A stretch of DNA of 17,141 nucleotides from Brevundimonas sp. UBA5936 (GCA_002430835.1 DJDA01000146.1:1-17141); one strand, 5' to 3'. Counted from the first letter of the stretch, positions 1 through 6,463 are shown. The notes: generated by a model not told the origin, from the letters alone. Numbers and translations are program-made.

Positions 1-504
1 CTCGACCGCATCCGCCGGCGTCGAGGCCGACGCCGCCAGCAGCTGACGCGCCTGCGCCCGCGCGCGCGGATGATCGCAGCGGCACAGCATCAGCCCCTTC
101 GGCCCTCTCCAGATCAGCAGCGGGCGGCGCGGCGGCTCGGCCCAGCGGTGAGCCAGGCGCTCGATCTCGCGGGTCAGTTCGGCGTCGTCCGTCGGAACGG
201 GCCGAAGCTCATGGCCCTGGGCTTCGAGCTCGGAGGCGATCTGGGACAACCAAGCGGCGCCGCTGGAATCGGGGCCGTCGCGATCATGGACATAGACGGG
301 CGTAAGGCCGAAGGCGGCGCCGCCGGCCGCCGCTTCCAGCCGCGCCTCGAATCCCTCGGGCGCGACGATCAGCTGAGGCTCATGACGCGCGACCGCCAGC
401 CACCAGGCGGCCAGCGCCACCCCCAGCATCAGCAGGCCCAGGACAGCGCCGATCAGCGCCCCCAGCAGGATGCGCGGCAGTTGAGAAGAAGAGGCGGACG
501 TCAT
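1..504 (-). CDS. Membrane-anchored hypothetical protein (partial, 3' end off window)
   Basis: An open frame runs leftward from an ATG at 504 to the window edge without a stop (168 codons visible). The first ten residues are polar. Residues about 11-38 form one long hydrophobic segment (LLGALIGAVLGLLMLGVALAAWWLAV), which suits an uncleaved N-terminal anchor. The rest is soluble and looks like an alternating alpha/beta fold, with a GLTPVYVHDRDG strand, then ELEAQGHELRPVP, then PLLIWRGPKGLMLCRCDHP near residue 128. I do not recognise the family. It lies 46 bases after the acetyltransferase stop, so it may be the last gene of the zur-led leftward operon, although no clear Shine-Dalgarno precedes this ATG. 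The codon use is normal for the window. The antisense frame at 70-777 is arginine- and glutamine-rich and is not a gene. Confidence 0.7.
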   Translation of the reverse strand, partial: MTSASSSQLPRILLGALIGAVLGLLMLGVALAAWWLAVARHEPQLIVAPEGFEARLEAAAGGAAFGLTPVYVHDRDGPDSSGAAWLSQIASELEAQGHELRPVPTDDAELTREIERLAHRWAEPPRRPLLIWRGPKGLMLCRCDHPRARAQARQLLAASASTPADAVE

Positions 505-550
505 CGTCCGTCAGGACTAGCATCGAACCGACGCGCGACAACCCCTGAGG

Positions 551-1024
551 CTAGGGCGTCGTCCTCATGGCCTGGGCCGACCAGCGCACCACGACCTTCT
601 CTTCCTGCTCGGCGCCGAGGCGGGCGTAGAAGCGCCGCGCGCCGTGATTGTCCGCGCGAACCTCCCAGCGGCCGCTCAGACCCTCGCCCGCCGCCTCGGC
701 CGCGAAAGCCCGCATCAGCGCCTCGCCTACGCCAGCGCCGCGCGCCTCTTCGGCCACGAACAGGTCGTCGAGGTTGAGGTAGTCCCCGCCCCGCCAGATG
801 CCGTAGACCCGCGTCCAGGAGACGAAACCCGCTGCCCGCCCTGCGATCTCGGCCAAAAGGAAGGCGGCGCGCGGCGGCTCGGCCGACAACGCCTGCGTCA
901 GACTGTCCGGCGTGGCGGCGAGATAGGGCGCCAGGCCCTCATGCTCCGCCAGAGCGCGCATCAGGGCGTGGATGCGCCCGGCGTCCGTCGCCGTCGCGCG
1001 GCGCACCGTCAGGTCTGCGGTCAT
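551..1024 (-). CDS. GNAT family N-acetyltransferase
   Basis: This 157-residue protein is a single GNAT domain that would transfer an acetyl group from acetyl-CoA to an amine. Motif A is clear: strand beta-4 YLNLDDLFV (82-90) followed by the pyrophosphate-binding loop RGAGVG (95-100) and helix EALMRAFAAEA. Motif B is WEVRADNHGARRFYARLGA (about 120-138), with the conserved Asn and Tyr. The N-terminus VRRATATDAGRIHALMRALAEHE resembles the diamine/spermidine acetyltransferase-like branch, but the substrate cannot be read from sequence. The gene starts 72 bases after the hydrolase stop on the same strand and is probably cotranscribed with it. Confidence 0.9.
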   Translation of the reverse strand: MTADLTVRRATATDAGRIHALMRALAEHEGLAPYLAATPDSLTQALSAEPPRAAFLLAEIAGRAAGFVSWTRVYGIWRGGDYLNLDDLFVAEEARGAGVGEALMRAFAAEAAGEGLSGRWEVRADNHGARRFYARLGAEQEEKVVVRWSAQAMRTTP

Positions 1025-1096
1025 ATGACGATCCTCCCTCCCGGCCGGTTCCGTACAGCCTTTTGGCGCGACGGAGACGTTCCGCCAAGCGCGGGA

Positions 1097-1984
1097 TCAG
1101 ACCGCCAGGTCGAACAGGGCGTCGCGCGTGATCTCGGCGTGGGTCATGGGGAACAGATGGCCGCCGCCCGCCACCGCCTCGACCTGCATGTTCGCGCGGC
1201 GCGCTGAGGGTCGAACCGCGCACAGGCTGCCGGTCTCGCCCTTGAGGATGCGCACCGCCCCCGGATAGCGGGCCAGAGCCCGCCACGGGTCATGCGCCTG
1301 GGCGCCGTAGTTGGACGCCTCCCACGCCGGGCTGCAGGTCAGCTCCAGCCCCCGATCCGTCTCGGCCAGGCCGTCGGCCAGATAGTCGGCCAGCATCAGG
1401 TCCGGCCAGCCCTTGAAGGCGCCCCGTCCGCGATAGGCGGCCAGGGCCTGTTCACGGCTGCCGAACACCGCGCGACGCTTCAGGGTGCGCGAGACGATGG
1501 GAAAGTGATGCGACAGCCGGCTCGCCAGCGGCAGGTTCAGCGCCATCACCATGGCGCGCGGCCAGATCACGGGGTCGAGCAGCAGCAGGCGCGACACCCG
1601 TTCGGGCTGTTCGGCGGCGGCCAGCAGGCCGCTGGTCCCGCCGATGGAATGACCGGCCAGGGCCACCGGCGGGCCGCCGATCGCCTCCAGCAGGCCGATC
1701 AGGTCGTCGCGATGATCCTTCCAGCTGCGATGGCCCTCGGGCTCCGCGGGCAGGCGCGTCGCCCCGTGGCCGCGCAGGTCGGGCGCCCAGATGCGCAGGG
1801 CGCTGGACAGGGGCTGCAACAGGGTGCGGTAGGTGCGGGCGTTGAAGCCGTTGGCGTGGACGAAGACCAGATCGACCGGACGCTCGGGATCGCCGAAGTC
1901 CAGAACCGCCATCTCGCCGCCGCCCCAGCGGTTGTCGATGGGGACGCTGATCCGGCGCGGCGCCGACAGGGCCAGGGCGTCCAT
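1097..1984 (-). CDS. Alpha/beta hydrolase
   Basis: This 295-residue cytoplasmic hydrolase has the alpha/beta-hydrolase core. The oxyanion-hole strand and loop is VFVHANGFN (40-48). APDLRGHG (67-74) follows strand beta-4. The nucleophile elbow is GHSIGG, with the likely catalytic Ser at 113. The catalytic His is probably His276 in GGGHLFPMTH. The acid is less certain; Glu250 (ILKGE) is a candidate. No signal peptide is visible. It is of the epoxide-hydrolase/esterase-like type, and its substrate is unknown. The ATG lies only 5 bases past the zur stop, which strongly suggests translational coupling and a shared transcript, but no link between the enzyme and zinc is evident. Confidence 0.9.
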   Translation of the reverse strand: MDALALSAPRRISVPIDNRWGGGEMAVLDFGDPERPVDLVFVHANGFNARTYRTLLQPLSSALRIWAPDLRGHGATRLPAEPEGHRSWKDHRDDLIGLLEAIGGPPVALAGHSIGGTSGLLAAAEQPERVSRLLLLDPVIWPRAMVMALNLPLASRLSHHFPIVSRTLKRRAVFGSREQALAAYRGRGAFKGWPDLMLADYLADGLAETDRGLELTCSPAWEASNYGAQAHDPWRALARYPGAVRILKGETGSLCAVRPSARRANMQVEAVAGGGHLFPMTHAEITRDALFDLAV

Positions 1985-1989
1985 CAGGT

Positions 1990-2487
1990 TCAGGCCGCCA
2001 CGCGACAGGCCGGGCAGCGGCCATGCCCTTCTATGGTGGTGCGTTCGATGGCGTAGCCGGCGCCGGCGGCGGCGCGAGCGAAGGCGTCGCCGCCCTGAAC
2101 CGCCACCTCTTCGGCGGCGCCGCAGCAGTCGCAGATCAGGAAGGCGGCCGCATGGCCCTTGTCCTCGCCGAGCGCATCGGCGGTGCAGGCGACATAGGCG
2201 CTGATGGAGGCGATGCGGTGCGCCAGGCCCCGGCGCTCCAGAAAGTCGAGCGCGCGATAGACGGTCGGCGGCTTGGCGGCCTGGCCGTCCAGGCCGTAGC
2301 GGGCGATCAGGTCATAGGCCTTCACCGGCTCGCCCGCCGTCAACAGCAGCTCCAGCACGCGGCGGCGCGGGGCGGTCATGCGCTCGCCGTCGGCGGCGCA
2401 GCGCGCCTCGACGGCCGTCAGGGCGCGCTCCACCTCGGCGGCGCCGAGCTCGTGTTCAGCGTGTTCATGATCGCAGGCCAGACCCAT
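1990..2487 (-). CDS. zur: Fur-family zinc-responsive repressor (Zur)
   Basis: This 165-residue protein belongs to the Fur family. An N-terminal winged helix spans about 17-90: MTAPRRRVLELLLTAGEPVKAYDLI, then recognition region KPPTVYRALDFLERRGLAHRI (72-92). KPPTVYRALDFL is characteristic of Zur rather than of Fur, Mur or Irr. The C-terminal dimerisation domain has the structural zinc cysteines as two pairs, Cys119/Cys122 (ICDCCG) and Cys158/Cys161 (CPAC). His112 and Cys101 are candidate regulatory zinc ligands. The N-terminus is His/Cys-rich (CDHEHAEHE, 5-13). With zinc bound, Zur normally represses zinc uptake genes. No znuABC genes are near, and an alpha/beta hydrolase follows directly. Confidence 0.88.
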   Translation of the reverse strand: MGLACDHEHAEHELGAAEVERALTAVEARCAADGERMTAPRRRVLELLLTAGEPVKAYDLIARYGLDGQAAKPPTVYRALDFLERRGLAHRIASISAYVACTADALGEDKGHAAAFLICDCCGAAEEVAVQGGDAFARAAAGAGYAIERTTIEGHGRCPACRVAA

Positions 2488-2576
2488 GGCCTACAGCTAG
2501 GAGGTCAGGGCCGTCGCTGCAACCGCATCGACGGTCGCACCCGCTCGCGCCGCGCCCGGCGCCGGCTCAATGTGGC

Positions 2577-2592
2577 CAAACAGCGGCGTTTG
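2577..2592. repeat. Short perfect inverted repeat between zur and sapC
   Basis: CAAAC-N6-GTTTG lies in the divergent intergenic region, 85 bp from the zur start and 60 bp from the SapC-family start. It could be an operator for a dimeric regulator. It does not match the AT-rich Zur box described in alphaproteobacteria, and arms this short can occur by chance. Confidence 0.3.
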
Positions 2593-2651
2593 CGGCGACC
2601 CCGGCCATGGGTTAGAAGAACCGTCCTTTCTGTTCAGAAGATCCTTTTTTC

Positions 2652-3443
2652 ATGACCGACGCGACCCAAGCGAACAGCCCCCTGTCGGGCAACGTCCTGT
2701 TCTATTCCCAGCCCGAGCCCCTGTCGGCCGAGGCTCACGGCAAGCTGGGCGTGACCCCGGCGGACAAGCCCTACGCCTTCGTCGCCCAAACCAATGTGGT
2801 GCCGCTGACGGTGACGGAGTTCGCCCCGGCCGCCCTGACCTATCCGGTCATCTTCGTCGGCGACGCCAAGCAGCCGGTCGCGGCCATGGGCCTGAACGCC
2901 GGTGAGAACCTGTTCATCGAGGACGGCGACTTCCGCCCCGACGCCTACATCCCGGCCTACGTCCGTCGCTATCCCTTCGTCTTCGCCAATGACGAAGAAC
3001 AGAAGCGCATGGTGCTGTGCATCGACCGCGCCGCCCCCTTCGTGGTCGAAGGCGGCGAGACCCCCCTGTTCGAAAACGGCCAGCCCAGCGGCTACGTCAA
3101 TTTCGGCATGGAGTTCTGCAACAACTTCGAGCAGGAGCGCGTGCGCAGCGAATCCTTTGTCGCCCTGCTGAAGGAACTGGACCTGTTCGAGGTGCGTGAG
3201 GCCAACTACACCCCGCGCAACGCCGACGGCACGGCTGGAACCCCGCAGAAGATCGCCGAGTATTTCGCCGTCTCGGAAGACAAGCTGAAGGCCCTGCCGG
3301 CCGAGAAGCTGGCCGAACTGCGCGACAACGGCGCCCTGGGCCAGATCTACGCCCACCTGGTGTCGCTGCTGGGCTGGGATCGTCTGATCGCCGTGGCCTT
3401 GACCCGCGCCGCCAAGCAGCAGCCGGTCGCCGCCAACGCCTGA
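2652..3443 (+). CDS. SapC family protein
   Basis: This 263-residue protein matches the SapC family (named after an S-layer-associated protein). Recognisable parts are the N-terminal VVPLTVTEFAPAALTYPVIF segment (49-68), the NLFIEDGDFRPDAYIPAYVRRYPFVF block (about 86-111), and a C-terminal LYAHLVSL-like helix (QIYAHLVSLLGWDRL). No signal peptide or membrane segment is visible. The molecular function of the family is not established; members are common in Caulobacterales near outer-membrane uptake genes. It is transcribed alone, divergently from zur, and is followed by two hairpins including a strong terminator. The ATG at 2652 has only a weak upstream purine stretch (CAGAAGATCC). Confidence 0.85.
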   Translation: MTDATQANSPLSGNVLFYSQPEPLSAEAHGKLGVTPADKPYAFVAQTNVVPLTVTEFAPAALTYPVIFVGDAKQPVAAMGLNAGENLFIEDGDFRPDAYIPAYVRRYPFVFANDEEQKRMVLCIDRAAPFVVEGGETPLFENGQPSGYVNFGMEFCNNFEQERVRSESFVALLKELDLFEVREANYTPRNADGTAGTPQKIAEYFAVSEDKLKALPAEKLAELRDNGALGQIYAHLVSLLGWDRLIAVALTRAAKQQPVAANA

Positions 3444-3449
3444 TTTTTG

Positions 3450-3483
3450 AGGGCCTAACGCGCGTTCGCGCTGCTTGAGGCCC
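3450..3483 (+). other. Hairpin directly after the SapC-family gene
   Basis: AGGGCC (3450-3455) pairs with GGCCCT (3478-3483). A small GC hairpin (GCGCG-TT-CGCGC) lies inside it. There is no T-tract after it, so alone it is not a canonical terminator; it may protect the mRNA 3' end. Confidence 0.5.
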
Positions 3484-3500
3484 TTGGAACACCAAACGGC

Positions 3501-3535
3501 AAACGCCCCGTCAGGAAACTGGCGGGGCGTTTTCT
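3501..3535 (+). terminator. Intrinsic terminator of the SapC-family gene, possibly bidirectional
   Basis: AAACGCCCCG (3501-3510) pairs with CGGGGCGTTT (3523-3532) around a short loop, and the helix is followed by TTTTCTTG. Two more pairs (one G-T) extend the stem. It lies between the convergent SapC and MaoC-like genes. Read leftward the helix is followed by TTTGCCGTTT, so it may also stop the leftward operon. Confidence 0.88.
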
Positions 3536-3566
3536 TGTCCTTCTCTCCTTGCGAGAGAAGGAAGTC

Positions 3567-3974
3567 TTATCGGCGCGCGATCAGGGCGCGTGTCAGGCAG
3601 GAGAAGACCAGCCGCCCCGCCTCGTCCAGCAAGTCCTGCTGAGCGATGACGACGCCCTTTTCGTCGCCGACCGGATCCTTGCCCATGATGGTCAGACGGC
3701 CGCGCAGAAGCTCGCCCGCCGGGGGACTGCGCAGGAAACGCAGGCCGTCGACCGCCAGGGTCTTGGCGCCCGCCCAGCCGCTGGTGCGGTCGGCGGCCAG
3801 ACGGCTCCACAAGGCGTAGACCATGGCCTCGGGCGCGCCGTAGGCCACATCCCACCCCGGCTGGAACCGTTCCGCGAACAGATCCAGCGCCGCCGCATCC
3901 ACGGCGCAGGCGCCCAGGGGGATGACCTGACCGATCTCGAGATCCTCGAAATGGACGTGCAGCGGCTCGGTCAT
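3567..3974 (-). CDS. MaoC/hot-dog-fold protein, hydratase motif degenerate
   Basis: This 135-residue protein resembles single-domain MaoC-like (R)-enoyl-CoA hydratases. It has an N-terminal HFEDLEIGQVIPLG strand pair (8-21), a central helix, and the C-terminal strands LLRGRLTIMGKDPVGDEKGVVIAQQDLLDEAGRLVFSC. MaoC hydratases normally show an Asp...His catalytic pair in an FA...D.NP.H.D motif. Here the equivalent stretch is LFAERFQPGWDV (32-43), without that Asp-Asn-Pro and His. It may therefore bind acyl-CoA without hydratase activity, or act as a thioesterase-like member. It starts 17 bases after the MDR oxidoreductase stop on the same strand, so the two are probably cotranscribed. Confidence 0.75.
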   Translation of the reverse strand: MTEPLHVHFEDLEIGQVIPLGACAVDAAALDLFAERFQPGWDVAYGAPEAMVYALWSRLAADRTSGWAGAKTLAVDGLRFLRSPPAGELLRGRLTIMGKDPVGDEKGVVIAQQDLLDEAGRLVFSCLTRALIARR

Positions 3975-3991
3975 GCGTGGTCTTCCCTCCG

Positions 3992-5014
3992 TCAGGCGGC
4001 CGGTTCTTCGGACACCCTGACCATCAGCTTGCCGTCATGGTCGCCCGTGAACAAGCGATTCAGCGAGCCGACCGCCCCTTCCAGACCGTCATCGACATGG
4101 ACCTTCCAGTGGATATTCCCGTCGGCCAGCCACGGCCCCATCTCGGCGACCATCTCCTTGGCGCGATGGGCGTAGTCGAGGACCAGGAAGCCCTTCACGT
4201 CCAGGCGGTGGGTGATGATGCGGGCGAAGTTGGGCGAGGGCGGCATCCGCGTGGCGTTATAGGCCGAGATCAGGCCGCAGACGGCCATGCGGCCGTGCAC
4301 CTTCAGCCGGTTCCACACGGCGATCATGATGTCGCCGCCGACGTTCTCGAAATTGAGGTCGATTCCGTCGGGGGCCAGGCGGTCCAGGGCGTCGCCCACG
4401 TCCTCGTTCTTGTAGTCGACGGCCGCGTCGAAGCCGAGTTCCTCGGTCAGCCAGCGGCATTTCTCGGCGCCGCCGGCGATGCCGATGACGCGGCAGCCGC
4501 GCTGCTTGGCCACCTGGCCGGCGATGGAGCCGACCGCCCCCGCCGCCGCCGAGATGACCAGGGTCTCGCCGGCCTTCGCCTTCAGCACGTCGGTGACGCC
4601 GAAATAGGCGGTCATGCCGGTCATGCCCAAGACGGACAGGTTGGCCGTCAGCGGCAGGCCTGGCGCGCGGTGGACCGGCCGCAGCCCCGCCTCGGGCACG
4701 ACGGCGTAGTCGGCCCAGGCCCCCGACAGAGGCATGACCAGATCGCCTTCCTTGTATCGCTCGCCGCGCGACTGCTCGACCACGCCCAGGGTCAGGCCGC
4801 GCATGACGTCGCCCAGGCCGACGGGCGGCAGATAGCCTTCGGAATCATTCATCCAGGTGCGGTTGGTCGGATCGATCGACAGATAGACGGTGCGGACCAG
4901 AACCTCGCCGTCCTTCAGGTCGGGCGTGACGCTCTCGACCAGCTCCAAGTCGCCATCCTGGATCAGGCCGTGCGGCCGCTGACGCAGGATCCATTGTCTG
5001 TTGCGCAGGCTCAT
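3992..5014 (-). CDS. NADP-dependent MDR oxidoreductase (zinc-independent, CurA/LTB4-reductase-like)
   Basis: This 340-residue protein is a medium-chain dehydrogenase/reductase without the zinc-binding cysteines of alcohol dehydrogenases. Its N-terminus (RNRQWILRQRPHG) and LSIDPTNRTWMND are typical of the leukotriene-B4 12-hydroxydehydrogenase / curcumin reductase / 2-alkenal reductase branch. GMTGMTAYFG (130-139) is the substrate-side signature. The NADP-binding Rossmann loop is AAAGAVGS (156-163), and GGAEKC (181-186) carries the Lys expected to contact the 2'-phosphate. It likely reduces the C=C bond of alpha,beta-unsaturated carbonyls with NADPH. The ATG at 5014 is preceded by a good purine-rich ribosome site (GGGAGACGGAAG). 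It is the first gene of a pair with the MaoC-like gene. Confidence 0.9.
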   Translation of the reverse strand: MSLRNRQWILRQRPHGLIQDGDLELVESVTPDLKDGEVLVRTVYLSIDPTNRTWMNDSEGYLPPVGLGDVMRGLTLGVVEQSRGERYKEGDLVMPLSGAWADYAVVPEAGLRPVHRAPGLPLTANLSVLGMTGMTAYFGVTDVLKAKAGETLVISAAAGAVGSIAGQVAKQRGCRVIGIAGGAEKCRWLTEELGFDAAVDYKNEDVGDALDRLAPDGIDLNFENVGGDIMIAVWNRLKVHGRMAVCGLISAYNATRMPPSPNFARIITHRLDVKGFLVLDYAHRAKEMVAEMGPWLADGNIHWKVHVDDGLEGAVGSLNRLFTGDHDGKLMVRVSEEPAA

Positions 5015-5110
5015 CTTCCGTCTCCCTCAAGCGTTTTCTTTCAGAACCCATAGTGGCGCCTCGCCTCGAGAGAGCAAGCGCGTCGAACCGCGACAGCCCC
5101 AGCCTTCGAC

Positions 5111-5143
5111 AAAAAAGAAGGCGGACCCGTTCAGGATCCGCCT
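5111..5143 (-). terminator. Intrinsic terminator of the minus-strand sRNA
   Basis: Read leftward, AGGCGGA (complement of 5137-5143) pairs with TCCGCCT (complement of 5119-5125) with a further CC/GG inside. It is followed by TTCTTTTTT (complement of 5111-5119). It faces away from the 5353 gene and lies about 97 bases upstream of the oxidoreductase start, so it serves a leftward transcript starting between here and 5250. Confidence 0.88.
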
Positions 5144-5219
5144 AGGAGTCGCATCATCGAGAATGAGGCGAGGGCGAAGACCGACGGTCAGGCCGATCCG
5201 GGGGAATAGCCCTCGACCA
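5111..5219 (-). ncRNA. gsrN: Candidate general-stress small RNA, GsrN-like
   Basis: An exact EcfG promoter (5226-5250, minus strand) has no protein gene behind it. A strong leftward intrinsic terminator lies about 105 bases downstream. The implied RNA is about 108 nt, with a start near 5219 placed by -10 spacing. Near its 5' end CGAGGGC (complement of 5209-5215) can pair perfectly with GCCCTCG (complement of 5169-5175). This would enclose a loop with a run of five C (complement of 5200-5204) and a small GACC-GTC-GGTC hairpin. In Caulobacter, GsrN is a SigT-dependent sRNA of about this size with a C-rich 5' loop and a 3' terminator. The promoter, size, C-rich loop and location next to phyR-nepR-ecfG fit a homologue. 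I could not align it to GsrN, so the name is an inference; the existence of an sRNA is the stronger claim. Confidence 0.72.
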
Positions 5220-5225
5220 CCGGAT

Positions 5226-5250
5226 AACGGCGCGCGCGAAACTCGGTTCC
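5226..5250 (-). promoter_or_regulatory. EcfG-type promoter for the sRNA
   Basis: On the minus strand GGAAC (complement of 5246-5250), exactly 16 bases, then CGTT (complement of 5226-5229). This is an exact match to the alphaproteobacterial general-stress sigma consensus. It is back-to-back with the promoter at 5288-5312. Confidence 0.85.
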
Positions 5251-5287
5251 AAGGCACGCCAACCGCCCGGCGCCGTGCGGCCGTCAC

Positions 5288-5312
5288 GGAACGGCCGAGC
5301 GACGGCGGCGTT
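5288..5312 (+). promoter_or_regulatory. EcfG-type promoter for the small membrane protein gene
   Basis: GGAAC (5288-5292), 16 bases, CGTT (5309-5312), an exact match to the general-stress promoter. Transcription should start near 5319, giving a leader of about 34 nt with a strong ribosome site before the ATG at 5353. Confidence 0.85.
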
Positions 5313-5352
5313 GGCCCTAGAGGTTTCCCGACCGCCAAAAGGAGGCGAGCCG

Positions 5353-5619
5353 ATGACCCATCAAGACCCGCATTCCCACTCCGCCGACGCCGTTCATGAC
5401 CACCACGCCGTCGAGGCCCAATATGTCCGCCAGGGACGCAGCGGGCGGCGAACTCTGGTCATCCTGCTGCTCTCAGCCGGAGCCGCCGCCGTGCTGCTGA
5501 TCGGCATGTGGGCGGTCAGCAACACGGGCTTCCAACGTCAAGACGGCGCCTCCGAACCGGCGCCGGTCGAGGCAGCGGCCGAAGCTCCGGCTGCGGCGCT
5601 GGCCGACAACGCCACCTAA
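5353..5619 (+). CDS. Small single-pass membrane protein, predicted general stress regulon
   Basis: This is an 88-residue protein. The ATG at 5353 is chosen because AAAAGGAGG (5337-5345) sits 7 bases before it. A longer frame open from 5275 would start upstream of the predicted transcription start. The N-terminus is His-rich (MTHQDPHSHSADAVHDHH, 1-18), followed by a basic stretch RQGRSGRR (26-33) and one transmembrane helix at about 34-55. The tail is short and Ala/Glu/Pro-rich (EPAPVEAAAEAPAAA). Basic residues before the helix suggest an N-in, C-out topology. I do not recognise a family. An exact EcfG promoter lies upstream, and the gene sits between the sRNA and phyR, so a role in stress physiology is inferred. 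The His-rich tail could bind metal. Confidence 0.82.
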   Translation: MTHQDPHSHSADAVHDHHAVEAQYVRQGRSGRRTLVILLLSAGAAAVLLIGMWAVSNTGFQRQDGASEPAPVEAAAEAPAAALADNAT

Positions 5620-5624
5620 ACGCG

Positions 5625-5651
5625 AAAAAGCCCCGAGGCGGCGCTCGGGGC
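5625..5651 (-). terminator. Intrinsic terminator of phyR, shared with the convergent small gene
   Basis: GCCCCGAG (5630-5637) pairs with CTCGGGGC (5644-5651) around six bases. Read leftward the helix is followed by TTTTTCGC (complement of 5622-5629), a proper terminator tail for phyR. Read rightward the tail is weak (CCTTCG). Confidence 0.85.
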
Positions 5652-5671
5652 CCTTCGAAATAGCGTCGCCC

Positions 5672-6463
5672 CTACGCGGCCTGCTTCTGGCGCGACGGAT
5701 GGAAGAACAGCGCCTGGCTGATCGCCGCCTTCACCGTCTCCGGCTGGAAAGGCTTGGTGATCAGGAAGGTCGGCTCAGGACGCTCGCCGGTCAGCAGCCG
5801 CTCGGGGAAGGCGGTGATGAAGATGACCGGCACGTCGAAGCGCTTGAGGATGTCCTTGACCGCATCGATGCCCGACGAGCCGTCGGCCAATTGGATGTCG
5901 GCCAGAACCAGACCCGGCGTGTGACGCGACACGGCGTCCACAGCCTCGTCATGGGTGGTGGCGGTGCCGGTGACGCGGTGGCCCAGCTCCTTCACCAGGC
6001 TTTCGATGTCGGCCGAGATGATGGCTTCATCCTCGATGATCAGGACATCCGTCGCCAGTTCGGCGTCGATGTCCGACTGGGCCTCGGCGATCAGACGCTC
6101 GACCGTGCGCGGATCGACGGCCAGGATCTGAGCCGCCTCGGACGGCGTGAAGCCTTCCAACGCCGTCAGCAGAAAGGCCTGACGCGAGCGCGGCGAAATC
6201 CGCATCAGGCGATGAGCGGCGTCGTCGCCCTCGGCCGTCCCGCCGTCCTCAAGCTGGGCGCCCGTGGCCGACCAGATGGTGTGGAAGACGTGATACAAGG
6301 CCACGCGCGGGGTCATGTCTGTCGGCAGTTGGCGCTCGCCCGCCGCCAGGGCTTCAAGGGCCACGCGGACATAGTTGTCGCCCGTCGTCTGATCGCCGGT
6401 CAGCGCCCGAGCGTAACGACGAACGTAGGGCAGATGAGGCGCAAGTCTGGCCAGAAGGCTCAT
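5672..6463 (-). CDS. phyR: General stress response regulator PhyR (anti-anti-sigma factor)
   Basis: This 263-residue protein has the PhyR architecture. An N-terminal sigma-like domain (about 1-130) holds sigma2-like LARLAPHLPYVRRYARALTGD and sigma4-like SPRSRQAFLLTALEGFTPSEAAQIL. A C-terminal receiver domain (about 138-255) has the acidic pair Glu144/Asp145, phosphoacceptor Asp189 (LVLADIQLADG), Thr217 and Lys237 (TKPF). When phosphorylated, the sigma-like domain mimics EcfG and sequesters NepR. The ATG at 6463 (MSLLARL) is preferred: a longer frame open from 6523 would begin inside the -10 element of its own EcfG promoter. The gene is divergent from nepR-ecfG and monocistronic, ending at a terminator. 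Confidence 0.96.
   Translation of the reverse strand: MSLLARLAPHLPYVRRYARALTGDQTTGDNYVRVALEALAAGERQLPTDMTPRVALYHVFHTIWSATGAQLEDGGTAEGDDAAHRLMRISPRSRQAFLLTALEGFTPSEAAQILAVDPRTVERLIAEAQSDIDAELATDVLIIEDEAIISADIESLVKELGHRVTGTATTHDEAVDAVSRHTPGLVLADIQLADGSSGIDAVKDILKRFDVPVIFITAFPERLLTGERPEPTFLITKPFQPETVKAAISQALFFHPSRQKQAA

Noticed and set aside
3977..5053. Plus-strand open frame (358 codons) opposite the MDR oxidoreductase
   Set aside because: Low-complexity, His/Asp/Gly/Gln-rich composition typical of antisense in high-GC DNA. The minus-strand frame has clear MDR motifs.
5137..5165. Eight-codon open frame starting ATGATGCGA within the sRNA
   Set aside because: No ribosome site, and it runs into the terminator stem; a dual-function peptide is not supported.
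5027..5338. Minus-strand open frame of 103 codons between the oxidoreductase and the small membrane gene
   Set aside because: It starts upstream of the EcfG promoter, reads through the terminator hairpin and T-tract, has no ribosome site, and its composition is not protein-like. The sRNA explains this region better.
5848..6463. The frame of PhyR as a second ECF sigma factor gene
   Set aside because: The sigma-like half is fused to a complete receiver domain with Asp189, which is the PhyR anti-anti-sigma architecture rather than a functional sigma factor.
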